Shown: positions 8,314-14,191 of the stretch, piece by piece
How the letters are laid out: each line of letters opens with the position of its first letter
How positions within the stretch are numbered: position 1 is the first letter of the stretch
NCBI RefSeq assembly: GCF_009696275.1
Contig: NZ_VUMI01000061.1
Location: 1 to 33,718 of the forward strand
Direction: 5' to 3'
Length of the DNA: 33,718 nucleotides
Origin: Eisenbergiella porci
GTDB lineage: Bacteria > Bacillota > Clostridia > Lachnospirales > Lachnospiraceae
Position numbers and translations under genes: made by a program
The notes under the pieces: generated by a model
What the model saw: only the letters and a program-made list of their open reading frames with translations
The model's database searches: none
Told to the model about the DNA's origin: nothing

Positions 8314-8949
8314 TCACTCTCCCGTTAACTCCTGGAATGCTTCCAGGGCTTTTTTCTTTGCGGCCGCTTTACGCTTCCGTTCGTCGAATGCATCTATTTT
8401 CTGCTTTTCCTCATCCGTGTACTCCGCTGCCTGTGGCTTGCTATCCAGCGCATAAATGGCTTTGGCCCGTATGTATGCCGCCCGCTCTTCCACCGACATT
8501 TTCCCGGTAAGCTTCTTCCCACGTATGTCTGCTACGCGGGTATATGAGCATTCTTCCAGGTTCGACAGTAAGGCCATAAAAGCCCAGAAATGTACTTTTT
8601 CCTGGTTAAGGTCAATCCTGTATTGATGCTTAAAAGCTACCCATATACGCCATTGGTCAACCTGCCAGTCTGTAACCGTTGTCTTGTCCTCTTTGGCCTT
8701 CTGCAGGTTGTCCGTGTACCATCCGTAAAGAAACCAAATGATAGCATCCAGGGCCTCTTCAACTGGTGGCTGCGTTTCTGGGAAAAGAAGGTCAATGGAA
8801 GAATATATTTGCTCTTCCGGGGATAATTCCCGATCAGAAAGCGCCATCTGTATCAGAATCCCCGTCTGAAAATCGCTATCAATCGGGTATCCCTTCCATT
8901 CTTCCGGCAGCGGATCCAGCAGTATGTTATACTTCTGTTCCACTTCCAT
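8314..8949 (-). CDS. Bacteriophage Gp15 family tail assembly protein
   Basis: 211 aa, with the Gp15 family pattern (PF06854 as I recall): LLDPLPEEWKGYPIDSDFQTG at the N-terminus, then a helical core (AIIWFLYGWYTDN, RIWVAFKHQYRIDLN) and VHFWAFMALLSNLEECSYTR. In Listeria A118-like and related siphophages this protein is encoded just before the tape measure and is thought to act in tail assembly. It overlaps the end of 8927..9424 by 23 bases, a common arrangement for the two tail chaperone frames, though here both genes have separate starts. The C-terminal ~45 residues are highly charged. Confidence 0.85.
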   Translation of the reverse strand: MEVEQKYNILLDPLPEEWKGYPIDSDFQTGILIQMALSDRELSPEEQIYSSIDLLFPETQPPVEEALDAIIWFLYGWYTDNLQKAKEDKTTVTDWQVDQWRIWVAFKHQYRIDLNQEKVHFWAFMALLSNLEECSYTRVADIRGKKLTGKMSVEERAAYIRAKAIYALDSKPQAAEYTDEEKQKIDAFDERKRKAAAKKKALEAFQELTGE

Positions 8950-9424
8950 AATCTTCTATTAACTCCGCTTTGGTTCTCTGTTTGGAGCGTGCTCCCTTCC
9001 TGTTACGGCTATATTTCCGGTCAATGTGCTGTCCGCGTTCTTCGAATGTTGCATTGATAAAAGGAATCATTTTTTCTACAAATTCCATAATGCAGACTTC
9101 GTCCGGTATATCTACACCAAATGTCTTTTTACATGTTCCCTCGCCAAACAGCTCATCGATTCTATCTCTGGCCTTTTTGCACAGTTCCACTCTTTTGTTG
9201 GCCGTTTCTGCTATTGCATCAAGCGTTAGTTTCTCTCCCTCTTTCTGTTCGATAAAGGAGGTGAGCTCATCCCCACCTTTACCAAACCAGTCAAAGAAAT
9301 CTGTGAAACGTTCGATAAATGTAGGGTCATTGATAGATATGGCTGCGGTATCTCCGGCCTCATTGATTGTTACCAGACGGATTCCATCGTCAAACTGTTT
9401 GATACTGCCGATTATTTTGCTCAT
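8927..9424 (-). CDS. Tail assembly chaperone-type protein
   Basis: 165 aa if read from the ATG at 9424 (MSKIIGSIKQFDDGIRLVTI), which has AGAAAGGGAA at good spacing; an upstream in-frame start at 9445 lies beyond that site and is less likely. The protein has a beta-rich N-terminus, a helical middle (ANKRVELCKKARDRIDELFG) and a basic tail (RKYSRNRKGARSKQRTKAEL). It lies between the major tail protein and Gp15, where the tape-measure chaperone is encoded in this phage type. Its 3' end overlaps the Gp15 gene by 23 bases. Confidence 0.7.
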   Translation of the reverse strand: MSKIIGSIKQFDDGIRLVTINEAGDTAAISINDPTFIERFTDFFDWFGKGGDELTSFIEQKEGEKLTLDAIAETANKRVELCKKARDRIDELFGEGTCKKTFGVDIPDEVCIMEFVEKMIPFINATFEERGQHIDRKYSRNRKGARSKQRTKAELIEDYGSGTEV

Positions 9425-9449
9425 TTCATTTCCCTTTCTTAACATCTAT

Positions 9450-9488
9450 ACCGAAACAGGGGCACGACGATATAGAACGCACCCCTGT
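9450..9488 (-). terminator. Hairpin after major tail protein gene
   Basis: On the minus strand ACAGGGG (9488..9482) pairs with CCCCTGT (9462..9456), and the stem extends by further partial pairs around an 11-base loop. It is followed only by TTTCGG, so it is a weak or partial terminator, or an mRNA stabiliser. A partial terminator here would lower expression of the chaperone and tape measure genes relative to the very abundant major tail protein. Confidence 0.55.
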
Positions 9489-9518
9489 TATATTAAGTTG
9501 ATAACCTTAATACCTGAT

Positions 9519-10025
9519 TTACTCCGGGGCCGACTTACTCCATGTGTAAGTTCCATCCTCGGCCATTGTGATATATCCTTCTTCTACGGCACCATTGCCG
9601 TTAATCTGGATTGAGGAAACCAGTTTACCGCCACCTTCCCCACCTGCAGAAGAGGCTGCCACAACTACGGGCAGCTTAATCGCTTCGTATACTCCGTCTT
9701 TTCCTTCCACGGCATCGGTCTTGAAAAAGCGGTAATAGTCTGTTTTGCAATCTTCACCCGTGGGGAACTTTTTCAGGAGCTTATCAAGATGCTTCTGCAT
9801 GTCGTCAGCCAGATATTCACGCTCGGGATTCATCGTAAATTCATAGCCGGAAACTGTCGCAGATTTTGCTTTCATATTGACGTACTGCGTACTGTCAATA
9901 CCGGGCCCCCAATCCTCGGAAATCTCTGTATATCCGTCCCCCATTTCCTGAATATCCGTGGAAACTCCGCCAAAAAGCTTTCCAACATCCAGGAGGGACA
10001 CCATATTTGTTCTGTCGAATGCCAT
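9519..10025 (-). CDS. Major tail (tube) protein
   Basis: 168 aa, starting MAFDRTNMVSLLDVGKLFGG. The sequence is beta-rich with a central VSGYEFTMNPEREYLADDMQ and an acidic, Gly-rich C-terminus (SSAGGEGGG, INGNGAVEEG, TYTWSKSAPE). It lies between head-tail joining proteins and the chaperone/tape measure pair, and is followed by a strong hairpin, as is usual for the highest-expressed tail gene. The ribosome binding site GAAAGGAAAA precedes the ATG. It forms the stacked rings of the tail tube. Confidence 0.85.
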   Translation of the reverse strand: MAFDRTNMVSLLDVGKLFGGVSTDIQEMGDGYTEISEDWGPGIDSTQYVNMKAKSATVSGYEFTMNPEREYLADDMQKHLDKLLKKFPTGEDCKTDYYRFFKTDAVEGKDGVYEAIKLPVVVAASSAGGEGGGKLVSSIQINGNGAVEEGYITMAEDGTYTWSKSAPE

Positions 10026-10026
10026 G

Positions 10027-10479
10027 TTATTTTCCTTTCTTCATGTAATGCAGCGTCATATTCACCTGGTAATCGACGGTCCCGTCCTCACCTTTGGCAA
10101 CTATGTACGCGTTTCCTGCTTCTATATCTTCAACGGTTCTCTTTCCTTCCAGAACCGGATAATTTTTTCTTGTGCACATCCATTCCGCTATCTGCGTCAG
10201 CACTTCTTCCGCTTTCAGCCTGCCGTTATTGTTGGTCGGTTGCGCCCTGTACCGCAGGAAGAACGGATACTCTGCCTCAAATGTGCCTGACACATACTTT
10301 TTGGTATAAGCGCCGCTTCCCTGCCGGGAGAAGAAACCGATGGAATCCCCTGTCAATTCTCCGTATTTCTTTGATACCCCGCTGGGGATGCACGGGCAGT
10401 CCGCAAAATACAGGAACATTTTTGTCCGAATCTGTTCCTCTTCTCCGGTACTCAGTATCTTTACTTCTTCTCCCATCAT
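10027..10479 (-). CDS. Tail terminator / minor capsid 3-type protein
   Basis: 150 aa: MMGEEVKILSTGEEEQIRTKM, then YFADCPCIPSG, RYRAQPTNNNGRLKAEEVLT and VDYQVNMTLHYMKKGK. The position directly before the major tail protein and the pattern of a small alpha/beta protein fit the tail-completion (terminator) role and the 'minor capsid protein from bacteriophage' family of A118-like phages. It overlaps the gene before it by 4 bases (ATGA). Confidence 0.65.
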   Translation of the reverse strand: MMGEEVKILSTGEEEQIRTKMFLYFADCPCIPSGVSKKYGELTGDSIGFFSRQGSGAYTKKYVSGTFEAEYPFFLRYRAQPTNNNGRLKAEEVLTQIAEWMCTRKNYPVLEGKRTVEDIEAGNAYIVAKGEDGTVDYQVNMTLHYMKKGK

Positions 10480-10934
10480 TTCCCCCCTATCTGAAATCTC
10501 GGTATCAGCTCATATACATCAACGGTGCTTATCTGGTATGCGTACCCATACTTGTTGCTGACATATTGGAAAAAGCCCGCCGGATACGCTTCACTTTCCA
10601 CGGCCCCGATGGGAAGGTCAATATCTATTCCCAGGAGCGGCTTTCTCACAATTACATAAAAGTCCTTGTTGTCCTTGTCGATGGTAAATGTTCCGGTCTT
10701 GTCCTGTCTCTCTTCCCATTGCTTCGGCGGAAGGTACTTACCGCCTGTCACGGCGGCGGGAATCTTAACGATACAGGCGTCCGCATTCTGGTTTCCTGTA
10801 GTGGCAATCTGGTTTCCCTGGGTGAGCTCCACCCGAACGCCATCGAACCGCGTACCATAATAGGTCTCGGTTTCTAATACGCCATCGATATGCCGATTGT
10901 AGATAATAACAGAATCCACATACCCGATACCCAT
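10476..10934 (-). CDS. Head-tail joining protein (DUF6751-like)
   Basis: 152 aa: MGIGYVDSVIIYNRHIDGVL, ETYYGTRFDGVRVELTQGNQ, ACIVKIPAAVTGGKYLPPKQ and TVDVYELIPRFQIGGK. It looks like the small beta-barrel proteins of the neck (head closure or stopper) encoded between the connector and the tail terminator. I associate the IYNRHIDGVLETETYY pattern with DUF6751, from memory. It overlaps both neighbours by a few bases, so it is translated as part of the joining block. Confidence 0.65.
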   Translation of the reverse strand: MGIGYVDSVIIYNRHIDGVLETETYYGTRFDGVRVELTQGNQIATTGNQNADACIVKIPAAVTGGKYLPPKQWEERQDKTGTFTIDKDNKDFYVIVRKPLLGIDIDLPIGAVESEAYPAGFFQYVSNKYGYAYQISTVDVYELIPRFQIGGK

Positions 10935-11278
10935 TACAACGCCCCCGCTTCCTGGAATGTCTTAAGCATTTTGGGGGCCTGGATTGCAAACCAATCGGTT
11001 ATGGTTTCATCCCTAGCCCATGCTTCCGAACTTCCCGACAAATCCCATACGCCGCTTTCGTAAAAGTAGGCATGGATGATTTCATGCCGTAACACTTTCC
11101 GCGTATACGCCTGTAAATCTTTTACGCTTTCCGCATCCGGTTCAAAAATACCGATACAAATTTTCTTTACGGAAAAATCCATGAAGCCGTCCGCCGTTTC
11201 AAGCCGCGGTTCCTCTTCTTCTGTTCTAAATTCAATTTTGTATTCTGTTCCCAGGATGTTAACCTTACAATTTTCCAT
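10934..11278 (-). CDS. HExxH zinc-metallopeptidase-like protein
   Basis: 114 aa with a clear zinc-binding motif, LRHEIIHAYFYESG, at about residues 66-79: His-Glu-Ile-Ile-His as in ImmA/SprT-like metallopeptidases. A possible third ligand lies in SSEAWARDETITDW some 20 residues later. The protein is tightly packed between the connector gene and the neck gene. Its cellular role is unknown: it could process a virion protein, or be a passenger gene. It is not a usual member of the core head-tail joining set, although small HExxH proteins are known in some Clostridia prophages. Confidence 0.65.
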   Translation of the reverse strand: MENCKVNILGTEYKIEFRTEEEEPRLETADGFMDFSVKKICIGIFEPDAESVKDLQAYTRKVLRHEIIHAYFYESGVWDLSGSSEAWARDETITDWFAIQAPKMLKTFQEAGAL

Positions 11279-11280
11279 TT

Positions 11281-11763
11281 CTACCTCACTGGATATGTCC
11301 CGGCATACAGCAGGTTTACACCATTGGCATCCGGTACGTCGGAAAGGCCATCACGAATGATGGAGTATACGGCCATGTCGAACACTTTCCGGTCTTTTGC
11401 GGCATCCGATTCTATCGTTGCAATCCCTCCGCCTGCAGAATAGCCCTGGCTTTCAGAACCGGAAGTAACAGATGTAACCACTTTGCCCTTTACCGTCCCG
11501 TCCGCCTGTTTGACCACACCTACACTGTCACTTGCGGCTGCCTGTAACTGGTTCACCCGGTACAGAAATTCCGCAAGCTCACAGATGCAGTCTTTTACCG
11601 CCGCAGCGTCTTTTTCTGCAGCCGGGAACGCAAAGGAGAGCTTTCCATAAGTGGATGCATCCACACGGCGCTCCGCCTTGCGTGCGTATCTCTGGAATGC
11701 TTCTTCGCTTTCAAATACTTCTCCGCCATATTCTGTTTGATAATATTTGAAATCGAGGTACAT
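11281..11763 (-). CDS. Head-tail connector protein
   Basis: 160 aa. The N-terminal half (MYLDFKYYQTEYGGEVFESE, FQRYARKAERRVDASTYGKL) and the helical DCICELAEFLYRVNQL fit the helical-bundle connectors (SPP1 gp15 / HK97 gp6 type) that bind below the portal. The second half is Ser/Gly-rich (SVTSGSESQGYSAGGG) and ends GVNLLYAGTYPVR, typical for this family in Firmicutes phages. It is encoded just after the capsid block. Confidence 0.75.
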   Translation of the reverse strand: MYLDFKYYQTEYGGEVFESEEAFQRYARKAERRVDASTYGKLSFAFPAAEKDAAAVKDCICELAEFLYRVNQLQAAASDSVGVVKQADGTVKGKVVTSVTSGSESQGYSAGGGIATIESDAAKDRKVFDMAVYSIIRDGLSDVPDANGVNLLYAGTYPVR

Positions 11764-11951
11764 TACTTTTCCTTCTCTTTCCTTTGGTAATACCCGACTT
11801 TCGCAATGACTTCCTGTAGGGTCAGGTATCCTTCCTGCAGGGAACTTTTCTTTCCTTTCCCAACAGATACTCCTTTTTCCGTGATTTCTACGGGGTACTC
11901 CCTTCCCCCGGATACAAGGAAGGGAACGCCATCCCGTAAGATAAAACGCAT
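11763..11951 (-). CDS. Small protein after major capsid gene
   Basis: 62 aa: MRFILRDGVPFLVSGGREYP, VEITEKGVSVGKGKKSS, then TLQEVIAKVGYYQRKEKEK. It overlaps the major capsid stop and the connector start by one base each, so it belongs to the head operon. The middle has a short beta hairpin and a helix; the C-terminus is basic. Similar short genes occupy this place in A118-like phages. Function unknown. Confidence 0.65.
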   Translation of the reverse strand: MRFILRDGVPFLVSGGREYPVEITEKGVSVGKGKKSSLQEGYLTLQEVIAKVGYYQRKEKEK

Positions 11952-12979
11952 CAGCCGTTAGACTGGATCAATCCAATTTTGATGTTTTTGGGATTGAATT
12001 TCAGCTCCCAGTTGGCCGCCGTTCCCAGCTCGGCTTTTGTCGGGGATTCCGCAACTACGTTGTCAACCTTGAAAGAAAATCCGTTCGGATGAAGAACTTT
12101 TCCTTCCTTGGTATATAGCTTTTCGATACCAGCTTTGCTTTCCGGATCGTAATCGGTGTAATACGGCTCTTCGTAATTGTTTTTCGGTGCTGTCAGGATT
12201 GCTCCCTGTCCTACGATGTAAGTTTTGTACACAGGCACTGCGCCGGTTGTATCCACCGTAAAACGGTCAGTTACAATGGGAATCAGTCCGTCAATTGTGG
12301 GAAGGTCAACTTCCTGAGTCAGCACATTGGTGATTGTGTACTTGTTATAGTCTACAAGCCCCATTGCCTTATAACGCGCAAAAAGCATGGAATTCATGAT
12401 TGCAAGTCCGAAACCGTTCGCCATGTCTCCAAGGGCTTTCTGCTGTGCATAAATCAGTGTCGTTGCATCTACCTTGTTAGCTTCTGTGATATCTCCGGAT
12501 CCGGTTGCGGCATCTTTGGAAATATCCCAAACATGTTCCTTCATGGTATCCAGTTTCATTATTGCGGAAACGATGTTCATAAGTTCCGCTTCCCACACCT
12601 GGCCGTAGTAGTTGGTAATGGAACCTGCCACATGCCTCATAGGGTCAGCTCCGGTCAGTTCTTTAGTGAAATCCTGGGCTTTCCACGCCATCATCCTCTG
12701 AATAAGCATAACGGTCTGTTTGCTACCCTGGATTTCTTTGGGCACGTTATCTGTATTACCGTCGTTGTTGTACGGTTCATAGTCCGCTACGTCTAAGGGC
12801 AGATAAAACGGCAGCGTTGCAACGTTACCTTTCTGTCCGATCAGATCCATAATCGTCGGATCCTCTCTCAGTATCCCGGACGCAATAATTGCATTGCTCC
12901 AGGTCGGCGTTTCGGCCATATAGGAAGCAAATACTTCCGGGTCAAAATCAAAACCGCCAAATGTTCCATTTCTCGGCAT
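11951..12979 (-). CDS. Major capsid protein
   Basis: 342 aa, beginning MPRNGTFGGFDFDPEVFASY. Features of the HK97-like fold are visible: a helical N-terminus (FASYMAETPTWSNAIIASGI), a long spine-helix region (FTKELTGADPMRHVAGSITN), and a P-domain/A-domain with ALGDMANGFGLAIMNSMLFA and IPIVTDRFTVDTTGAVPVYK. The neighbours are scaffold upstream and head-tail joining genes downstream. The ribosome binding site GGAAGGAGATAACAT precedes the ATG. Confidence 0.9.
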   Translation of the reverse strand: MPRNGTFGGFDFDPEVFASYMAETPTWSNAIIASGILREDPTIMDLIGQKGNVATLPFYLPLDVADYEPYNNDGNTDNVPKEIQGSKQTVMLIQRMMAWKAQDFTKELTGADPMRHVAGSITNYYGQVWEAELMNIVSAIMKLDTMKEHVWDISKDAATGSGDITEANKVDATTLIYAQQKALGDMANGFGLAIMNSMLFARYKAMGLVDYNKYTITNVLTQEVDLPTIDGLIPIVTDRFTVDTTGAVPVYKTYIVGQGAILTAPKNNYEEPYYTDYDPESKAGIEKLYTKEGKVLHPNGFSFKVDNVVAESPTKAELGTAANWELKFNPKNIKIGLIQSNG

Positions 12980-12982
12980 ATG

Positions 12983-13633
12983 TTATCTCCTTCCTGTGAG
13001 GGCCGCCCAAGTATCCGGGTCATTCTGCTTAAGCAGGATACGTTCTGCGTCGCCCATCTTTAAAAATTCTTCTCTTGTCACTTTTGTTACTGTACCTCCG
13101 CCTTTGTTAAGCGGATTTGTAAACTGCGCCTTGTTCTGCTCGCGCTTCTGCTGTTCTTCATCCACCAGAATGTTTTCCATCTGCTTTCCTTCGGCATCAG
13201 TGATCAGCCCGGTAAAGATATCAGCAATTGATTTCCCTTTTGCTGTATCCTTGTCCAGCTCCTCCATTAATGACTTGCGCAGCGCAGCCTGAGTAATGGG
13301 GTTTACAAATTTCTTGCCGGAAAGGAATGTATCAACATTTTTTTTCAGCTCCACAAGAGCCGCGTCCTTGGCTCTGGCTGTCTTTTCTTCCTGAAGCTGT
13401 GTTGTAAGGGTGGAAACCTGATTTTTCAGTTCAGCAACGTCAATGTCTTTAAATCCTTCAAGTTCTCCCTGTACCTTGTCCAGAGACGCCTTGTATTCGT
13501 CTCTCTTTTCAACGGCCTTGTCATACTCTGCTTTTGTGCGGTAGTTTTCCTTCCACTCAGCGTCAAAAGCATCTTTTTTCTCTGCGGGAATCTCAATTCC
13601 TATTCCCTTCAAAATCTCATAAATATTTTTCAT
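12983..13633 (-). CDS. Phage capsid scaffolding protein
   Basis: 216 aa when read from the ATG at 13633 (MKNIYEILKGIGIEIPAEKK), preceded by the excellent site AGGAGGATTT; a longer in-frame version starting at 13723 is not supported. The protein is a long charged coiled coil (residues ~25-110: EYDKAVEKRDEYKASLDKV, AELKNQVSTLTTQLQEEKTA) with a short C-terminal capsid-binding part (TREEFLKMGDAERILLKQND). This is the gp20/scaffold type encoded directly before the capsid gene. It guides procapsid assembly and is then lost. Confidence 0.9.
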   Translation of the reverse strand: MKNIYEILKGIGIEIPAEKKDAFDAEWKENYRTKAEYDKAVEKRDEYKASLDKVQGELEGFKDIDVAELKNQVSTLTTQLQEEKTARAKDAALVELKKNVDTFLSGKKFVNPITQAALRKSLMEELDKDTAKGKSIADIFTGLITDAEGKQMENILVDEEQQKREQNKAQFTNPLNKGGGTVTKVTREEFLKMGDAERILLKQNDPDTWAALTGRR

Positions 13634-13708
13634 AAATCCTCCTGAAATGATTTGTTGACCGCTCTTTCTGCGGTAAAGGATTTTGCCCTGTAGACCGGGG
13701 CCGGTAAT

Positions 13709-13785
13709 GCACCGCTGCGGCATCGAACCGCCTTTATACCGCCATCAGGCGTTGGAATCCCGATGTTTCTCCTGCGGAGTGGTGC
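13709..13785 (-). other. Degenerate tRNA-like fold, uncertain
   Basis: In the ~200-base gap between the scaffold gene and the tRNA, 77 bases of minus strand can be drawn as a poor tRNA. The acceptor stem GCACCAC/GCGGTGC has one mismatch. A TTCGATG loop sits on a GCGG/CCGC stem. A loop TTCCAAC could carry a CCA anticodon. The D arm is poor and the variable region too long, so it may be a decayed tRNA or chance. The rest of the gap (13634..13708 and 13786..13837) shows no gene, only an inverted repeat GAGGATT/AATCCTC. Confidence 0.2.
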
Positions 13786-13837
13786 GCCAGAAAGGAGGAT
13801 TGAGGAAATGAGTGAGGCGAATCCTCAAACTGGCTGA

Positions 13838-13909
13838 TTGCAAGGGCGGGATTTGAACCCGCGACCTCCGGGGCATGAACCCGGCAAGCTTCCACTGCTC
13901 CACCTTGCT
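13838..13909 (-). tRNA. tRNA-Met-like (CAU), initiator type
   Basis: A full cloverleaf reads on the minus strand: acceptor AGCAAGG/CCTTGCA with A1·A72 unpaired, D stem GAGC/GCTT, anticodon stem CCGGG/CCCGG with loop TTCATGC (anticodon CAU), variable AGGTC, T arm GCGGG TTCAAAT CCCGC. Three features point to an initiator tRNA: the unpaired 1:72 position, three consecutive G:C pairs at 29-31:39-41, and close similarity to bacterial fMet tRNA (GGTGGAGCAG, AGGTCG, TTCAAATCC). The 3' end is ATCA rather than ACCA. The loop has G37 and C38 where fMet has A37 and A38. It has no promoter of its own; a terminator lies just upstream, so it would depend on late read-through. Confidence 0.85.
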
Positions 13910-13910
13910 A

Positions 13911-13961
13911 CAAAAAAAGAGCCGGCATCTGAATCAACTTAATGATTCAAACTCTGGCTCT
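13911..13961 (-). terminator. Rho-independent terminator of KTR gene
   Basis: Minus-strand hairpin with outer stem AGAGCC (13961..13956) / GGCTCT (13923..13918) and inner stem GAATCA/TGATTC (13948..13943 / 13936..13931), followed by a run of seven T. The stem overlaps the last codons and stop of the KTR gene. Confidence 0.9.
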
Positions 13962-14101
13962 TTGGCTCTGATAGAAATATTGTATTCTTTTTTGCATCCC
14001 TTACACCATGCAGGGAAATTGATTAACACTGTATCCTTCCGGCGCTTGATAAAATGCTTATATCCACACCGCGGACACGAAATCCAATATGTATTCCCCA
14101 T
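13934..14101 (-). CDS. Cysteine-rich KTR-like zinc-ribbon protein (moron)
   Basis: 55 aa: MGNTYWISCPRCGYKHFIKR, then FPAWCKGCKKEYNISI and KEPEFESLS. Two CxxC pairs (residues 9-12 and 33-36) form a zinc ribbon. The W-[IV]-x-CP.CG ... FP..C..CK pattern matches the 'cysteine-rich KTR domain' family (PF14205), common on Lachnospiraceae mobile elements. It has an excellent site (GAGGGGATTTT), its own sigma-70-type promoter (14171..14143) and its own terminator (13961..13911). It is inserted in the late head operon in the same direction. This is the definition of a moron, so it may be expressed in the lysogen. Molecular role unknown. Confidence 0.8.
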   Translation of the reverse strand: MGNTYWISCPRCGYKHFIKRRKDTVLINFPAWCKGCKKEYNISIRAKEPEFESLS

Positions 14102-14114
14102 AAAATCCCCTCGT

Positions 14115-14129
14115 ATAACTTTAGGTTAT
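14115..14129. promoter_or_regulatory. Putative operator half of a pair (downstream)
   Basis: ATAACTTTAGGTTAT, an inverted repeat (ATAAC/GTTAT), lies between the promoter -10 (14148..14143) and the KTR ribosome binding site. It matches 13 of 15 bases with 14177..14191, 62 bp away in the same orientation. Confidence 0.4.
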
Positions 14130-14142
14130 CTTTACAGCTAAT

Positions 14143-14171
14143 ATTATAACTCATAATTATAATAAATGCAA
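14143..14171 (-). promoter_or_regulatory. Promoter for KTR moron gene
   Basis: TTGCAT (14171..14166), 17-base spacer, TATAAT (14148..14143), in an AT-rich island between two late genes. It is flanked by the two 15-bp operator-like repeats. Transcription would start near 14136 and end at the terminator 13911..13961. Confidence 0.75.
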
Positions 14172-14176
14172 TACCC

Positions 14177-14191
14177 ATAACTTCAGATTAT
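14177..14191. promoter_or_regulatory. Putative operator half of a pair (upstream)
   Basis: ATAACTTCAGATTAT, 13/15 identical to 14115..14129 and imperfectly palindromic. It overlaps the stop codon of the minor capsid gene and sits just upstream of the -35 element. Confidence 0.4.

Noticed and set aside
9789-10877. 362-codon plus-strand reading frame
   Set aside because: Antisense to three well-supported structural genes, with Cys/Pro/Leu-rich composition and no ribosome binding site or domain.
13791-13844. Eight-codon plus-strand reading frame after AAAGGAGG near 13793
   Set aside because: Too short, antisense to the late operon and without a promoter; likely chance.
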